Below are positions 34,122 to 42,139 of a DNA stretch of 64,000 nucleotides, piece by piece. A program made the position numbers and the translations under genes. The notes under the pieces were generated by a model. The model saw only the letters and a program-made list of their open reading frames with translations, made no database searches and was not told the DNA's origin. Source of the stretch: Leptospiraceae bacterium (lineage in GTDB: Bacteria; Spirochaetota; Leptospiria; Leptospirales; Leptospiraceae); assembly GCA_016708435.1 (NCBI GenBank), contig JADJFV010000002.1, positions 344,570 through 408,569 on the forward strand, read 5' to 3'. Numbering within the stretch: the stretch's first letter is position 1; every line of letters starts with the position of its first letter.

Positions 34122-34592
34122 ATGAAAACTTTCAAATTCATGTTTCTTTTCTTTTCTTTTCTTTTTGTTGATTTGTTATTCGCCAATTCAGTTTATGTTC
34201 AGAGTCCGATTGCTAAGCTATTAGCAGAGCCGAACGTTGCTAGTGCTGGCAAACCTTTAAAAGCAGGGGATGCACTTCAGCAAATTGGTGAGCAGGATAT
34301 GTTTCTAAAAGTAAAATCTGGAAACGATACAGGTTGGGTTATGAAGCTATATGTTTCCAAAATTCCTCCATCTGCAAAGGTAAGTAATTCAGGAAATCAG
34401 GACAAATCAGGAGCCATTCAATCTAGAGCAAGAGCATCAACTTTTACAGAAACAGCTTCTGCTCGTGGCTTATCTGAATCTAAAAAATTAAGAACTCGTG
34501 GTAACGCTGATGAGTATGACTTTGAGTCATTAGATTGGTTAGACAAAATTAAAGTAAAGCAAGAAGATATTGATAAATATAAAGAAGAATAA
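34122..34592 (+). CDS. Bacterial SH3-domain exported protein
   Basis: A 156-residue protein with a signal peptide (cleavage near FAN-S) and one SH3_3-like domain (VYVQSPIAKLLAEPNVASAG, then GWVMKLYVSKI). Such domains bind peptidoglycan or proteins in the envelope. The C-terminal tail is polar. It is followed 33 bases later by an M48 protease lipoprotein gene and then an outer-membrane protein gene, suggesting a shared envelope role. Confidence 0.75.
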   Translation: MKTFKFMFLFFSFLFVDLLFANSVYVQSPIAKLLAEPNVASAGKPLKAGDALQQIGEQDMFLKVKSGNDTGWVMKLYVSKIPPSAKVSNSGNQDKSGAIQSRARASTFTETASARGLSESKKLRTRGNADEYDFESLDWLDKIKVKQEDIDKYKEE

Positions 34593-34625
34593 TTTAGGTA
34601 GCATCTTAATTTGGTGCAACATTTT

Positions 34626-35417
34626 ATGAATAAAGTTTTTACATTCACATTAATAGTCACTTTTTTCTTGAATCTGTCATGCAAGTCGAATCAGAAAACA
34701 GAAGAGAAGCCGGAACCACCTAAGCAAGTTTATAAAGAAATAAAAATTGGCAGGGCACTTGCTGCAAAGTTTATAAAAAAATACGGACTTGTCCAAGATG
34801 CTGGTCAGACTAAGTATTTAAATTTCATCGGCGGTAAAATTGCTGAGCTTTCTCCAAGACAAGAGTTAAATTTTAAGTTTGGAATTTTAAATACGCAAGA
34901 AGTAAATGCATTTGCCTGTCCGGGTGGTTATATATTTATTACTAAAGGTGCTCTTAGTTTAATTGAGAATGAAGCAGAACTAGTTGGTGTTCTTGCGCAT
35001 GAAGTGTCTCATGTATCTTTATTTCATTCAGGAAAGTATGAAGCGAAAGAAGAAATATGGATAGATCTTGTCGCATCAATGCTTTCGCCAGGAGGAGATA
35101 TGGTGTCGACAATGATGGAAGCGGCATCGAAAGAATTAGAAGAGAGCATGCTCGAAAACGGAAGACAAAAAGAATTCGAAACACAAGCAGATTCTTCGGC
35201 TACGATTTTAATTTCACAGTTAGGTTATGATATTGGGGCTTATATCGATTATCTTAAAAAAATGAAATCAGCACAGGATAATCAAGTCTTTGTAAAGACA
35301 CATCCTCCTGTAGATGATCGAATCAATTCAATGCAGAAATTTATTTCTGATCAAAAGTTGCCAAAGTCAGGAAAAACAAATGCTAAGCGCTATCGTCAAA
35401 ATATTCCAAAAGCATAG
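34626..35417 (+). CDS. M48-family metalloprotease lipoprotein
   Basis: A 263-residue lipoprotein (lipobox LNLSC, Cys 19) with an M48 peptidase domain: HEVSH at residues 125-129 and a third zinc ligand in KEFETQADSSA. The order and size match BepA/YcaL/LoiP-like outer-membrane quality-control proteases without the TPR tail. The ATG at 34626 is used; TTG/GTG codons five positions upstream are in frame but not needed. Co-transcribed with SH3 and FadL-like genes. Confidence 0.87.
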   Translation: MNKVFTFTLIVTFFLNLSCKSNQKTEEKPEPPKQVYKEIKIGRALAAKFIKKYGLVQDAGQTKYLNFIGGKIAELSPRQELNFKFGILNTQEVNAFACPGGYIFITKGALSLIENEAELVGVLAHEVSHVSLFHSGKYEAKEEIWIDLVASMLSPGGDMVSTMMEAASKELEESMLENGRQKEFETQADSSATILISQLGYDIGAYIDYLKKMKSAQDNQVFVKTHPPVDDRINSMQKFISDQKLPKSGKTNAKRYRQNIPKA

Positions 35418-35419
35418 AC

Positions 35420-36895
35420 TTGAAAAAAAATACTATAAGGGTTAATTCATTGTTTACAAGAAAAATTTCAATCATTCTATTTTTAGTTTCAGCTTCCGTA
35501 TTACGTGCAGATTCTTATCACAATATTAATGGCTTTTTTGGAGAGAAGGCAGCAGGGCTTGGTGGTGCATACACTGCAATATCCGATGATCCTTCCGGTG
35601 CCTACTATAATCCTGCTGGTTTAACTTTTGCTTATGACAATTCGATTTCTCTTTCTGCTAGTAATATTACTCGAACAAGTAAAACTTACGAGAACGTAAT
35701 TGGTCCCGGTCAAGGTTATTCTAGAAATTCCCAAAATTACATTCCTAATTTCTTTGGTATAGTCAAAGAGGTTGGTAAATACAAAGTTGCCTTTTCAATC
35801 GTCAATACGTTAAACGAAACCTTTAATCGAAACGATCAAGTAGTTAATCCCTTGTATTACCCGTCCGTAAGAAGCTTACGATCTTATAACATAGAATCAT
35901 ACAATCAAATCCAAACTGGATTAAGTATAGCTAGATCAATTACTGAAAAACTTTCATTAGGGGCTACGCTTTATTATACGCTTGATACAGCCAATGCAAC
36001 AAATACCGCTTTAGTGCAAGGTGTGGATAAAGGCTTCAATGCAATTACAGGAGTGGATAATAGAAAGACTGCTGGTATCTTGCCGATACTTGGAATCATG
36101 TATATGCCTAGTAATAAAGTTTCACTCGGGTTGTCGTTAAGACATCAATTTGTTACTGCTGGAAATAGATTGACAAATGGATTTGTTACATCTTCAGGCA
36201 TTGATTCGACAGGAATTATATTTAGTGAGGGAACGGATCGAAAAAATGCTGGAAGTATTGGCACAACACCATTTGTTTCTGGAGCGTTAAATGGTCGTAT
36301 ACCGGAGACAACTGAAGTTAGAACTGGTATTGCAGTTTTCCCAACGAAAAAATTTATGGCAGCTTTTGACACGATATATACATCTGGATTTAGTCGCAAC
36401 TCTAATCAAAATGATATTTTTTTATTCGGTGGATCTAAAAACCAATATATAATAAAAGATTCTGATGTTCAGGAACTTAAACGTTATACGACATGGAATT
36501 TTGCTCTTGGTTTAGAATACTTTTTAACTGACAATTTTTCTCTTCGCGGTGGAGTATTTACTAATAATGCAAACTCAAAAAATATCAACTGGCTAAAGAC
36601 TGCAGTGGAGTCAGCGAATCGAAGTGTGAGCGATTCAGAAGTGATTGCACAAACGCCAAATGGAACAGTAAACTACCAATTATCATCTCTTAGAACTCCA
36701 GTTCGAAATGAATATGTGAACTTAATTGGATATTCGTTGGGATTCTCTTGGTCAACTTCTCGCGCATCTCTTGGTCTTACTATTGTGAGAGAATCAGGAA
36801 GAGGTGGATCTCAATTAGATTCCAATAGACCATCTCAGTCTATGCTATATGACAGCACTGCAGTTTATGTGACTGTAAGTTCTAAGAATAACTAA
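35420..36895 (+). CDS. OmpP1/FadL family outer-membrane protein
   Basis: A 491-residue outer-membrane beta-barrel transporter. The N-terminal hatch motif is AGLGGAYTAISDDPSGAYYNPAGL, split here into AGLGGAYTAI and DDPSGAYYNPAG, the FadL family hallmark. The C-terminal strand ends with aromatic AVYVTVSS. TTG at 35420 follows the previous stop codon by 2 bases; a second TTG at 35450 with AAGGG before it gives a more usual signal peptide and is an equal candidate. It probably imports hydrophobic compounds such as fatty acids. Confidence 0.87.
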   Translation: MKKNTIRVNSLFTRKISIILFLVSASVLRADSYHNINGFFGEKAAGLGGAYTAISDDPSGAYYNPAGLTFAYDNSISLSASNITRTSKTYENVIGPGQGYSRNSQNYIPNFFGIVKEVGKYKVAFSIVNTLNETFNRNDQVVNPLYYPSVRSLRSYNIESYNQIQTGLSIARSITEKLSLGATLYYTLDTANATNTALVQGVDKGFNAITGVDNRKTAGILPILGIMYMPSNKVSLGLSLRHQFVTAGNRLTNGFVTSSGIDSTGIIFSEGTDRKNAGSIGTTPFVSGALNGRIPETTEVRTGIAVFPTKKFMAAFDTIYTSGFSRNSNQNDIFLFGGSKNQYIIKDSDVQELKRYTTWNFALGLEYFLTDNFSLRGGVFTNNANSKNINWLKTAVESANRSVSDSEVIAQTPNGTVNYQLSSLRTPVRNEYVNLIGYSLGFSWSTSRASLGLTIVRESGRGGSQLDSNRPSQSMLYDSTAVYVTVSSKNN

Positions 36896-36943
36896 TTTGC
36901 GTCAAATACCTGTTTTCCGTAAATTGGTATTTGAATAAAATGC

Positions 36944-37243
36944 ATGAATGGCTTAACAGAATTAGAAATTCAATCGCAAATAGAAGATAAAATACCAAAG
37001 TGGAATTTTATCGGAAAGGATTTGTGTCGGGAATTTAGCTTTAATTCCTATTTGAATTCTATTGAATTTGTAAACGCAATAGGGTTGGTTTCAGAGGCAA
37101 TCAATCATCATCCAGTCATTCAAATTTCTTGGGGAAAAGTCATTGTTGAGGTTCATACTCATTCTATTGGTGGGATTGGACCTTTGGACTTTGAACTTGC
37201 TTCTAAACTAGATGTGTTCTATCTACTTCATCACGATATTTAA
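36944..37243 (+). CDS. phhB: Pterin-4a-carbinolamine dehydratase
   Basis: A 99-residue protein of the PCD/DCoH family. Conserved HHP in INHHPVIQISWGKVIVE and the segment THSIGGIGPLDFELASKLD match the active site (three His and an Asp). It recycles tetrahydrobiopterin after aromatic amino acid hydroxylation or has a related role with molybdopterin. No hydroxylase is next to it. Its gene stands between the FadL-like gene and an unrelated gene on the same strand. Confidence 0.9.
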   Translation: MNGLTELEIQSQIEDKIPKWNFIGKDLCREFSFNSYLNSIEFVNAIGLVSEAINHHPVIQISWGKVIVEVHTHSIGGIGPLDFELASKLDVFYLLHHDI

Positions 37244-37327
37244 GAAATTAGGGGAGTATTAAAAACTTTTCATCTAGTCAAAAAATTGCTTGCTGAATTT
37301 GAATATTTCTGTATAACTATTCGACTT

Positions 37328-37741
37328 ATGTTAAAGAACCCAAAAAGCTCCGCCTTCTTAATTCTATCTAGTTCAAATTTAAATTCTACAGAAATCAGCA
37401 ATACTCTTAAAATTCAGCCTGATTTTTTCAATACAACGGAAGAGAATGGATCATCTAAGACCATTTGGCAGTTAAACTCTAATCTCTCACCCGATGATGA
37501 TATCGAATCACATATCGTTGCACTGTTAAAAAAAATAGCTCCCGTGCGCGCCGAGTTTAAAGAACTGAATGAAGAGCATATCGCAACGCTCTATTGCTCA
37601 ATTGAGTATTCCGATGAATCAAAAAAATCTTTGCAGCTTAGTTCTAGATCATTGACTTTAATTGGGAATTTAGGGGTAAATATGGAGGTTACTCAATGGG
37701 ATAATCACAAATTGAGTGGGGCGGGTATCTCAATCATTTGA
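37328..37741 (+). CDS. DUF4279-like protein
   Basis: A 137-residue cytosolic protein resembling DUF4279: NLNSTEISNTLKIQPDFF, then IWQLNSNLSPDDDIESHI and a C-terminal YCSIEYSDESKKSLQLSSRSL. The role of the family is unknown, and it is often near contact-dependent or toxin immunity genes. The ATG at 37328 is preferred over a TTG at 37286. Its last 12 bases overlap the convergent STAS gene. Confidence 0.6.
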   Translation: MLKNPKSSAFLILSSSNLNSTEISNTLKIQPDFFNTTEENGSSKTIWQLNSNLSPDDDIESHIVALLKKIAPVRAEFKELNEEHIATLYCSIEYSDESKKSLQLSSRSLTLIGNLGVNMEVTQWDNHKLSGAGISII

Positions 37742-38059
37742 AATTTTAATAATCCTATCAAATTCAAATCTTCTCAGATAGCGAGTTAAACTTTCGGGAG
37801 CATTTGCAATGGTCATATGCCTCCCATGTGTAATTAACTCGCGCGCGAAAACCAAGAGTAATGTGATAAACTTAGGCGTAATATAGGCAGGGTTTTCCAA
37901 AGTCAAAACCACATCAAATCTAGTGCTAAGAAATAAGACATTAAAAATTGCCTCGGCTTCTTCTTCTACAGATTCATCAATAGTTTCAAAAAGGCATTGT
38001 ATAATCACTGCCGTATCGGATTTTTGTTTTATAAAGAAATGCTTGAAGCGATTATTCAA
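37730..38059 (-). CDS. STAS-like (anti-sigma-antagonist fold) protein
   Basis: A 109-residue frame with the STAS pattern VVLTLENPAYITPKFITLLL, then HMTIANAPESLTRYLRRF and DRIIKI. The phosphorylatable serine of anti-anti-sigma factors (usually DSSG) is replaced by TPKF, so switching by phosphorylation is not expected. The start is TTG at 38059, chosen because AAAGGAG stands 8 bases upstream; the start codon shares one base with the ATG of the divergent epmA gene, and its ribosome site lies inside the first codons of epmA. Confidence 0.55.
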   Translation of the reverse strand: MNNRFKHFFIKQKSDTAVIIQCLFETIDESVEEEAEAIFNVLFLSTRFDVVLTLENPAYITPKFITLLLVFARELITHGRHMTIANAPESLTRYLRRFEFDRIIKISND

Positions 38060-39021
38060 TGAATCAACTCCTTTCCTCTCAATTACTAAAATATCGATCC
38101 CACTACTTATTTGCAATCCGTTCTTTTTTTCAGGCGAATGGTTTTTTAGAAATTGATACGCCCACTCTAAAGCCACTTCCGGGAATGGAGCCTTATTTAG
38201 ATCCAATGTCCGTTCATTCCCCGCACGAAGAAACGGAAGGCTTCTTAATTACCTCGCCTGAATACTCTTTAAAGCAAACTCTTTCCTTGGGACTCGAAAA
38301 GATTTATGAAATTGCTCATTGTTTCAGATCGGGTGAAAAAGGAGTTCTCCACACAAAAGAATTCTTAATGTTAGAGTTTTATCAAACTGGAATTTCAGAG
38401 ATGGAATTGATGGATGTTTGTATCTCTTTATTCGAATATTTGCAAACTCATTTTAAAGACTTCGGGTTTAAAAAAGAAAGTTGTTTAAAAGTTAGAATGG
38501 AGGATCTGTTTTTCGAAAAAACTGGTCGATCCTTTTCACTAGAAGATATAATAACTACTTTACAAGAAAAATTTCCAGACGCAAATTACGAATACGAATC
38601 TATGTATTATGAAGATTTGTTTTTTTTGGTATTTCTAAACTTCATTGAAAACAATCTCCCGAAGGGCTTTCCTGTGTTTATTTATGATTATCCGCAAGAG
38701 TTGGCAGCTCTTGCGAAAGTAGAAAATGAAAGAGCAAAACGCTTTGAAATCTATTGGAATGGAGTAGAGCTTGGAAACGCTTTCTTCGAATTAACCGCTG
38801 TAGAAGATCAGATTCATCGTTTTAAAGAAGAACAAGTCAAGCGATTAGAACTCGGTAAAGAAGCCTTTGAATTAGATACTGATTTTATTGATTCATTGAA
38901 GCGTGGATTACCTTCCTGTTCCGGTATCGCTATGGGACTTGATCGGTTACTTATGATTATCCTGAATCAAGAAAATTTAAAATTTATAAGCCCATACTTT
39001 AGGAATAATTATGAATTGTAA
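38059..39021 (+). CDS. epmA: EF-P beta-lysylation ligase (GenX/PoxA family)
   Basis: A 320-residue class II lysyl-tRNA-synthetase-like enzyme without an anticodon domain: FLEIDTPTLKPLPGMEPYLD, the class II motif 2 CFRSGEKG, LMLEFYQTG and motif 3 GIAMGLDRLLMI. It attaches beta-lysine to elongation factor P. The gene starts back to back with the STAS gene and the start codons share a base. EpmB and Efp are not in this window. Confidence 0.93.
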   Translation: MNQLLSSQLLKYRSHYLFAIRSFFQANGFLEIDTPTLKPLPGMEPYLDPMSVHSPHEETEGFLITSPEYSLKQTLSLGLEKIYEIAHCFRSGEKGVLHTKEFLMLEFYQTGISEMELMDVCISLFEYLQTHFKDFGFKKESCLKVRMEDLFFEKTGRSFSLEDIITTLQEKFPDANYEYESMYYEDLFFLVFLNFIENNLPKGFPVFIYDYPQELAALAKVENERAKRFEIYWNGVELGNAFFELTAVEDQIHRFKEEQVKRLELGKEAFELDTDFIDSLKRGLPSCSGIAMGLDRLLMIILNQENLKFISPYFRNNYEL

Positions 39022-39127
39022 ACACGTTCGGCAAGCTCAGTGCAGGTTTTTAATGGTGAATGGAATAAGAAACGGCTTGACTCATGAGTATATGGAATTA
39101 AACATTCAAAAGGAAAGAATTTAAAAA

Positions 39128-39655
39128 ATGAAATTGAAAAATAGAGTAGTAGTAATTTTTTTAGCCTTCCTTAGTCTTTACCTTGGAATTTCCTGTTCCC
39201 TGCTTACGGCTAATACAAAGAAGCCGTCGCAAGGCAATACACTTGAAGCAAATACACAGACTCCACTCGAAAAAATTGCCGAGACTCTTACTAAGAAAAT
39301 TACAACTCCAAATGCTCGCTTGATTGTATTGACCTTTACTACAACAGAGGGCAAAGAGCATAAGCTAGGGAGCCTATTTGCAGAGAAGCTTACTACTGAC
39401 CTGGTTCGCAGGGAAAGCGTTGTAGTTCTAGATAGACTTTTGTTTGCCAAGCAAATCCAAGCGCATCAGTTGACTCTAAGCTCTGGAAGTGATTTGTCCG
39501 AGATGAAAAAAATTGGCGAACTTTTAGGATTACATGCAATTGTTACAGGAATGATTACCAGTTTTAACAATGGCTATGGTCTAAACTGTAGAATCATTGA
39601 TCCCAAGACTGGATTTATTCTTGCAGCCGAGGAAGCTTTTTATGCAGGAGAGTGA
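39128..39655 (+). CDS. FlgO/CsgG-like lipoprotein
   Basis: A 175-residue lipoprotein with lipobox LGISC and a FlgO-type domain: RLIVLTFTTTEGKEHKLGSL, FAEKLTTDLVRRESVVVLDR, GELLGLHAIVTGMI. Such proteins help outer-membrane or flagellar assembly in Vibrio; the role here is unknown. In the gap upstream lies a GTTCGGCAAGCTC segment shared with a sequence near 55229. Confidence 0.75.
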   Translation: MKLKNRVVVIFLAFLSLYLGISCSLLTANTKKPSQGNTLEANTQTPLEKIAETLTKKITTPNARLIVLTFTTTEGKEHKLGSLFAEKLTTDLVRRESVVVLDRLLFAKQIQAHQLTLSSGSDLSEMKKIGELLGLHAIVTGMITSFNNGYGLNCRIIDPKTGFILAAEEAFYAGE

Positions 39656-39750
39656 GAATAATTTTGAATTTTGAATTCTAAATGTTGAATGGTAGGAAAG
39701 TAGATTTCTGCTTTTCTCGTCGTTGTAGCATTGGATTATTGTATAAAAAT

Positions 39751-40494
39751 ATGAAGAAATCAAAAATATTATTCCGACTAGTCTTTAAATCTCAGATTTT
39801 ATTTTTTTGTTTTTTCTCTTCAGCAATTTTTGCCTTTGATGTAGATCCTGTTGGTAAGAATGTCAAGGAAGGGGTAGAGCGATATAAGGCGCAAAATTAT
39901 CAAGGTTCACTTGATAGTTTTAATCAAGCTGAGTCCCAAGGAAAAGAAGAAGATAGACTTTATTTTAACAAAGGCACAAGCTATTACAAGTTAAATGATT
40001 ACAAACTTGCCTTGAAATACTTTGAAAAATCAGCGACATCAGAGGACAAAGACTTAAAGCTCCGTTCCCTATACAATAAGGGAAATACATACGCAAAGTT
40101 AGGCGACAAAAAAAACGCAATCAAATCGTATATGGATGCGTTAAGCGCTAACCCTGATTTTTTGCCTGCTAGAAAAAATCTAGAAATGCTGACAAGAAAA
40201 GACAACAAAGATAAGCAAAATCAGAAACAGGATAATAAAGACGATAATTCAGAGAACGAAGAAAAAAAAGAAAATCAACCTGACAAAAAGAATTCTCCGT
40301 CTAAAGATAAAAAAGACAATCAGTCCAGTCAAAAGCAAGAGCAGCAGGAAAATGGAGAGGACAAAATAAAAGAGTCCAATAAGCCAATTACAAAAGAAGA
40401 AGCGGAACGAATTTTGGAATCAGCAAAACAAAATAAAATCAACAGAAAAAAAATGAATGAACGACCACAGGAGAGAAATGAAGTATTTTGGTAG
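39751..40494 (+). CDS. batC: TPR protein of the BatC type
   Basis: A 247-residue exported protein (signal peptide about residues 1-28) with two to three tetratricopeptide repeats (YFNKGTSYYKLNDYKLALKYF, SLYNKGNTYAKLGDKKNA) and a highly charged Lys/Glu/Gln C-terminal tail. This matches BatC of the aerotolerance (Bat) proteins of Leptospira. The ATG at 39751 begins the signal sequence; an upstream in-frame ATG at 39682 is less likely. It overlaps batD. Confidence 0.8.
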   Translation: MKKSKILFRLVFKSQILFFCFFSSAIFAFDVDPVGKNVKEGVERYKAQNYQGSLDSFNQAESQGKEEDRLYFNKGTSYYKLNDYKLALKYFEKSATSEDKDLKLRSLYNKGNTYAKLGDKKNAIKSYMDALSANPDFLPARKNLEMLTRKDNKDKQNQKQDNKDDNSENEEKKENQPDKKNSPSKDKKDNQSSQKQEQQENGEDKIKESNKPITKEEAERILESAKQNKINRKKMNERPQERNEVFW

Positions 40495-42139
40495 TATAAT
40501 AGTCTTTCTTTTTTTAACCGGTAGCATTTTGGCTAACCCAAAAGTTTATTTAAACAAGAATACAATATTAAAAGGGGAGCCTCTCGAACTCAGGATCGAA
40601 ATTGGTGGCTCTGATCCAGAAGTCTCTCTCTCTAAAAATGTTTTTTCTGAAAACGGGGTTACTGCCGAGTATGTGGGACTTGAAGATAATACGACAATCA
40701 TTAATTCAAAAGTAACTCATAAGAAGATTGTAAAATTCAGAGTTGTTAGTTCCAAATCTGGAAATCTAACCACACCAAAAATCATTTTATCTATCGACCA
40801 ACAGCCATTTACCGCTGAGTCTCTGGCGTTTACAGTTAAACCTGAAAAGTATTCCCCGAAGCCTCGCACAATGGATCCGATCTTTGATCAATTCTTTACA
40901 GGAAATTTTCCGGGATTTCAAGAACGCGCCTACGTGAATCCAAGTGATGATGATATTAAAATTGGATTTTATACAAACCGCCCGCGCATATATATAGGGG
41001 AAACGATGGTCGGAAGTTTTACTTTATACTATCGAAATTTAGAACGTCCCAATTTTGAGCGCAACGAACAAGAGCCTCTTGAATTTCCTTTCTTTACAAC
41101 TGAGCACCTACCCAACGTAAATATTTCTTTGCCTCCGCGGGCAACACTTGATGGAACGGAATACAATATTACTCCCTACAATCGAGAGATTTATGCATTG
41201 ACTCCACTCAAGAAGGGTAAATACGCATTAGGCGCAGCTAAGTTTAGTGTGGAAGGCAATCCGCTTTCGTATTTTTCTCCACTAGTGAAGGAGTCTTTCA
41301 AAAAAACAGTAGAGGTTTTAGATTTACCTTCTCCTCGTCCCAAAAATTTTTCAGGAGAAGTTGGCGAATACAAAGTAAAAATTCTTATGGATGCAAAAGA
41401 AACATCAGTGGGAACTCCTATATCTTTTTCCGTTCAAATCGCTGGGCAGGGGACAGGTGTTTTATTTAAAGACCCACTTCAAAATTTTTGCAAGGATAAT
41501 ACATGTAAGGCGGAGATTACTTTCTTAGATGAGGCAAAGACTAAGAAGTTTGCAAAGCTTAAGAATGGAGAATACGGATTTGAATCGGAAGGAATTTTTA
41601 GATACAGTCTTTTTCCTAGAGAGAAAGGCAAATTAAATTTAGGCGAATTAGAAATTGTCTTTTTTAATCCAAACTCCGAACAATATGAAACAAGCTCTTC
41701 TTCCTTCCCGGAAATCAATGTGAAAGATGCGCCGATTTTTTCTCCCAAAGCAATTCCATCTATATCGAGTATAAATTTTAAACTCTGGATTTTTTACATT
41801 GTCATTTCTGGATTTGTAGGTTTTATTTTTTATTTATTACGAGCAGAAATTTTCGCTTACTCGAAGACACTTCTTTTGAAAATTCCATTCGATAAAACTG
41901 GAATGAATTCGGAAATTGTGAAGCTTGATAAAGCAATCGGAAATAAAAAAGGTGCTTTACTAAAAGTGTTTTTGCAAGAAAAAGGTCTTAATAGGACAAA
42001 AGTGGAAGAACTTGTCCGGTTAAAATCGAAGTCTGGCAATCTGAAGCTGGCTGAAATTTACGCTAAGTCAGATGCCCAGCACAAAGAATTAATTTTAAAT
42101 TTAACAAAAGAGATATTAAAGGAGAATAAATTAATATGA
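40478..42139 (+). CDS. batD: BatD-type aerotolerance membrane protein
   Basis: A 553-residue BatD family protein with signal peptide, beta-sandwich domains (KVYLNKNTILKGEPLEL, GKLNLGELEIVFFN) and one transmembrane helix near the C-terminus (LWIFYIVISGFVGFIFYLL) followed by a cytosolic tail. The ATG at 40478 has AGGAG 5 bases upstream, so it is preferred over the ATG at 40457. It overlaps batC and its stop overlaps htpG. batA and batB are not next to it. Confidence 0.85.
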   Translation: MKYFGSIIVFLFLTGSILANPKVYLNKNTILKGEPLELRIEIGGSDPEVSLSKNVFSENGVTAEYVGLEDNTTIINSKVTHKKIVKFRVVSSKSGNLTTPKIILSIDQQPFTAESLAFTVKPEKYSPKPRTMDPIFDQFFTGNFPGFQERAYVNPSDDDIKIGFYTNRPRIYIGETMVGSFTLYYRNLERPNFERNEQEPLEFPFFTTEHLPNVNISLPPRATLDGTEYNITPYNREIYALTPLKKGKYALGAAKFSVEGNPLSYFSPLVKESFKKTVEVLDLPSPRPKNFSGEVGEYKVKILMDAKETSVGTPISFSVQIAGQGTGVLFKDPLQNFCKDNTCKAEITFLDEAKTKKFAKLKNGEYGFESEGIFRYSLFPREKGKLNLGELEIVFFNPNSEQYETSSSSFPEINVKDAPIFSPKAIPSISSINFKLWIFYIVISGFVGFIFYLLRAEIFAYSKTLLLKIPFDKTGMNSEIVKLDKAIGNKKGALLKVFLQEKGLNRTKVEELVRLKSKSGNLKLAEIYAKSDAQHKELILNLTKEILKENKLI

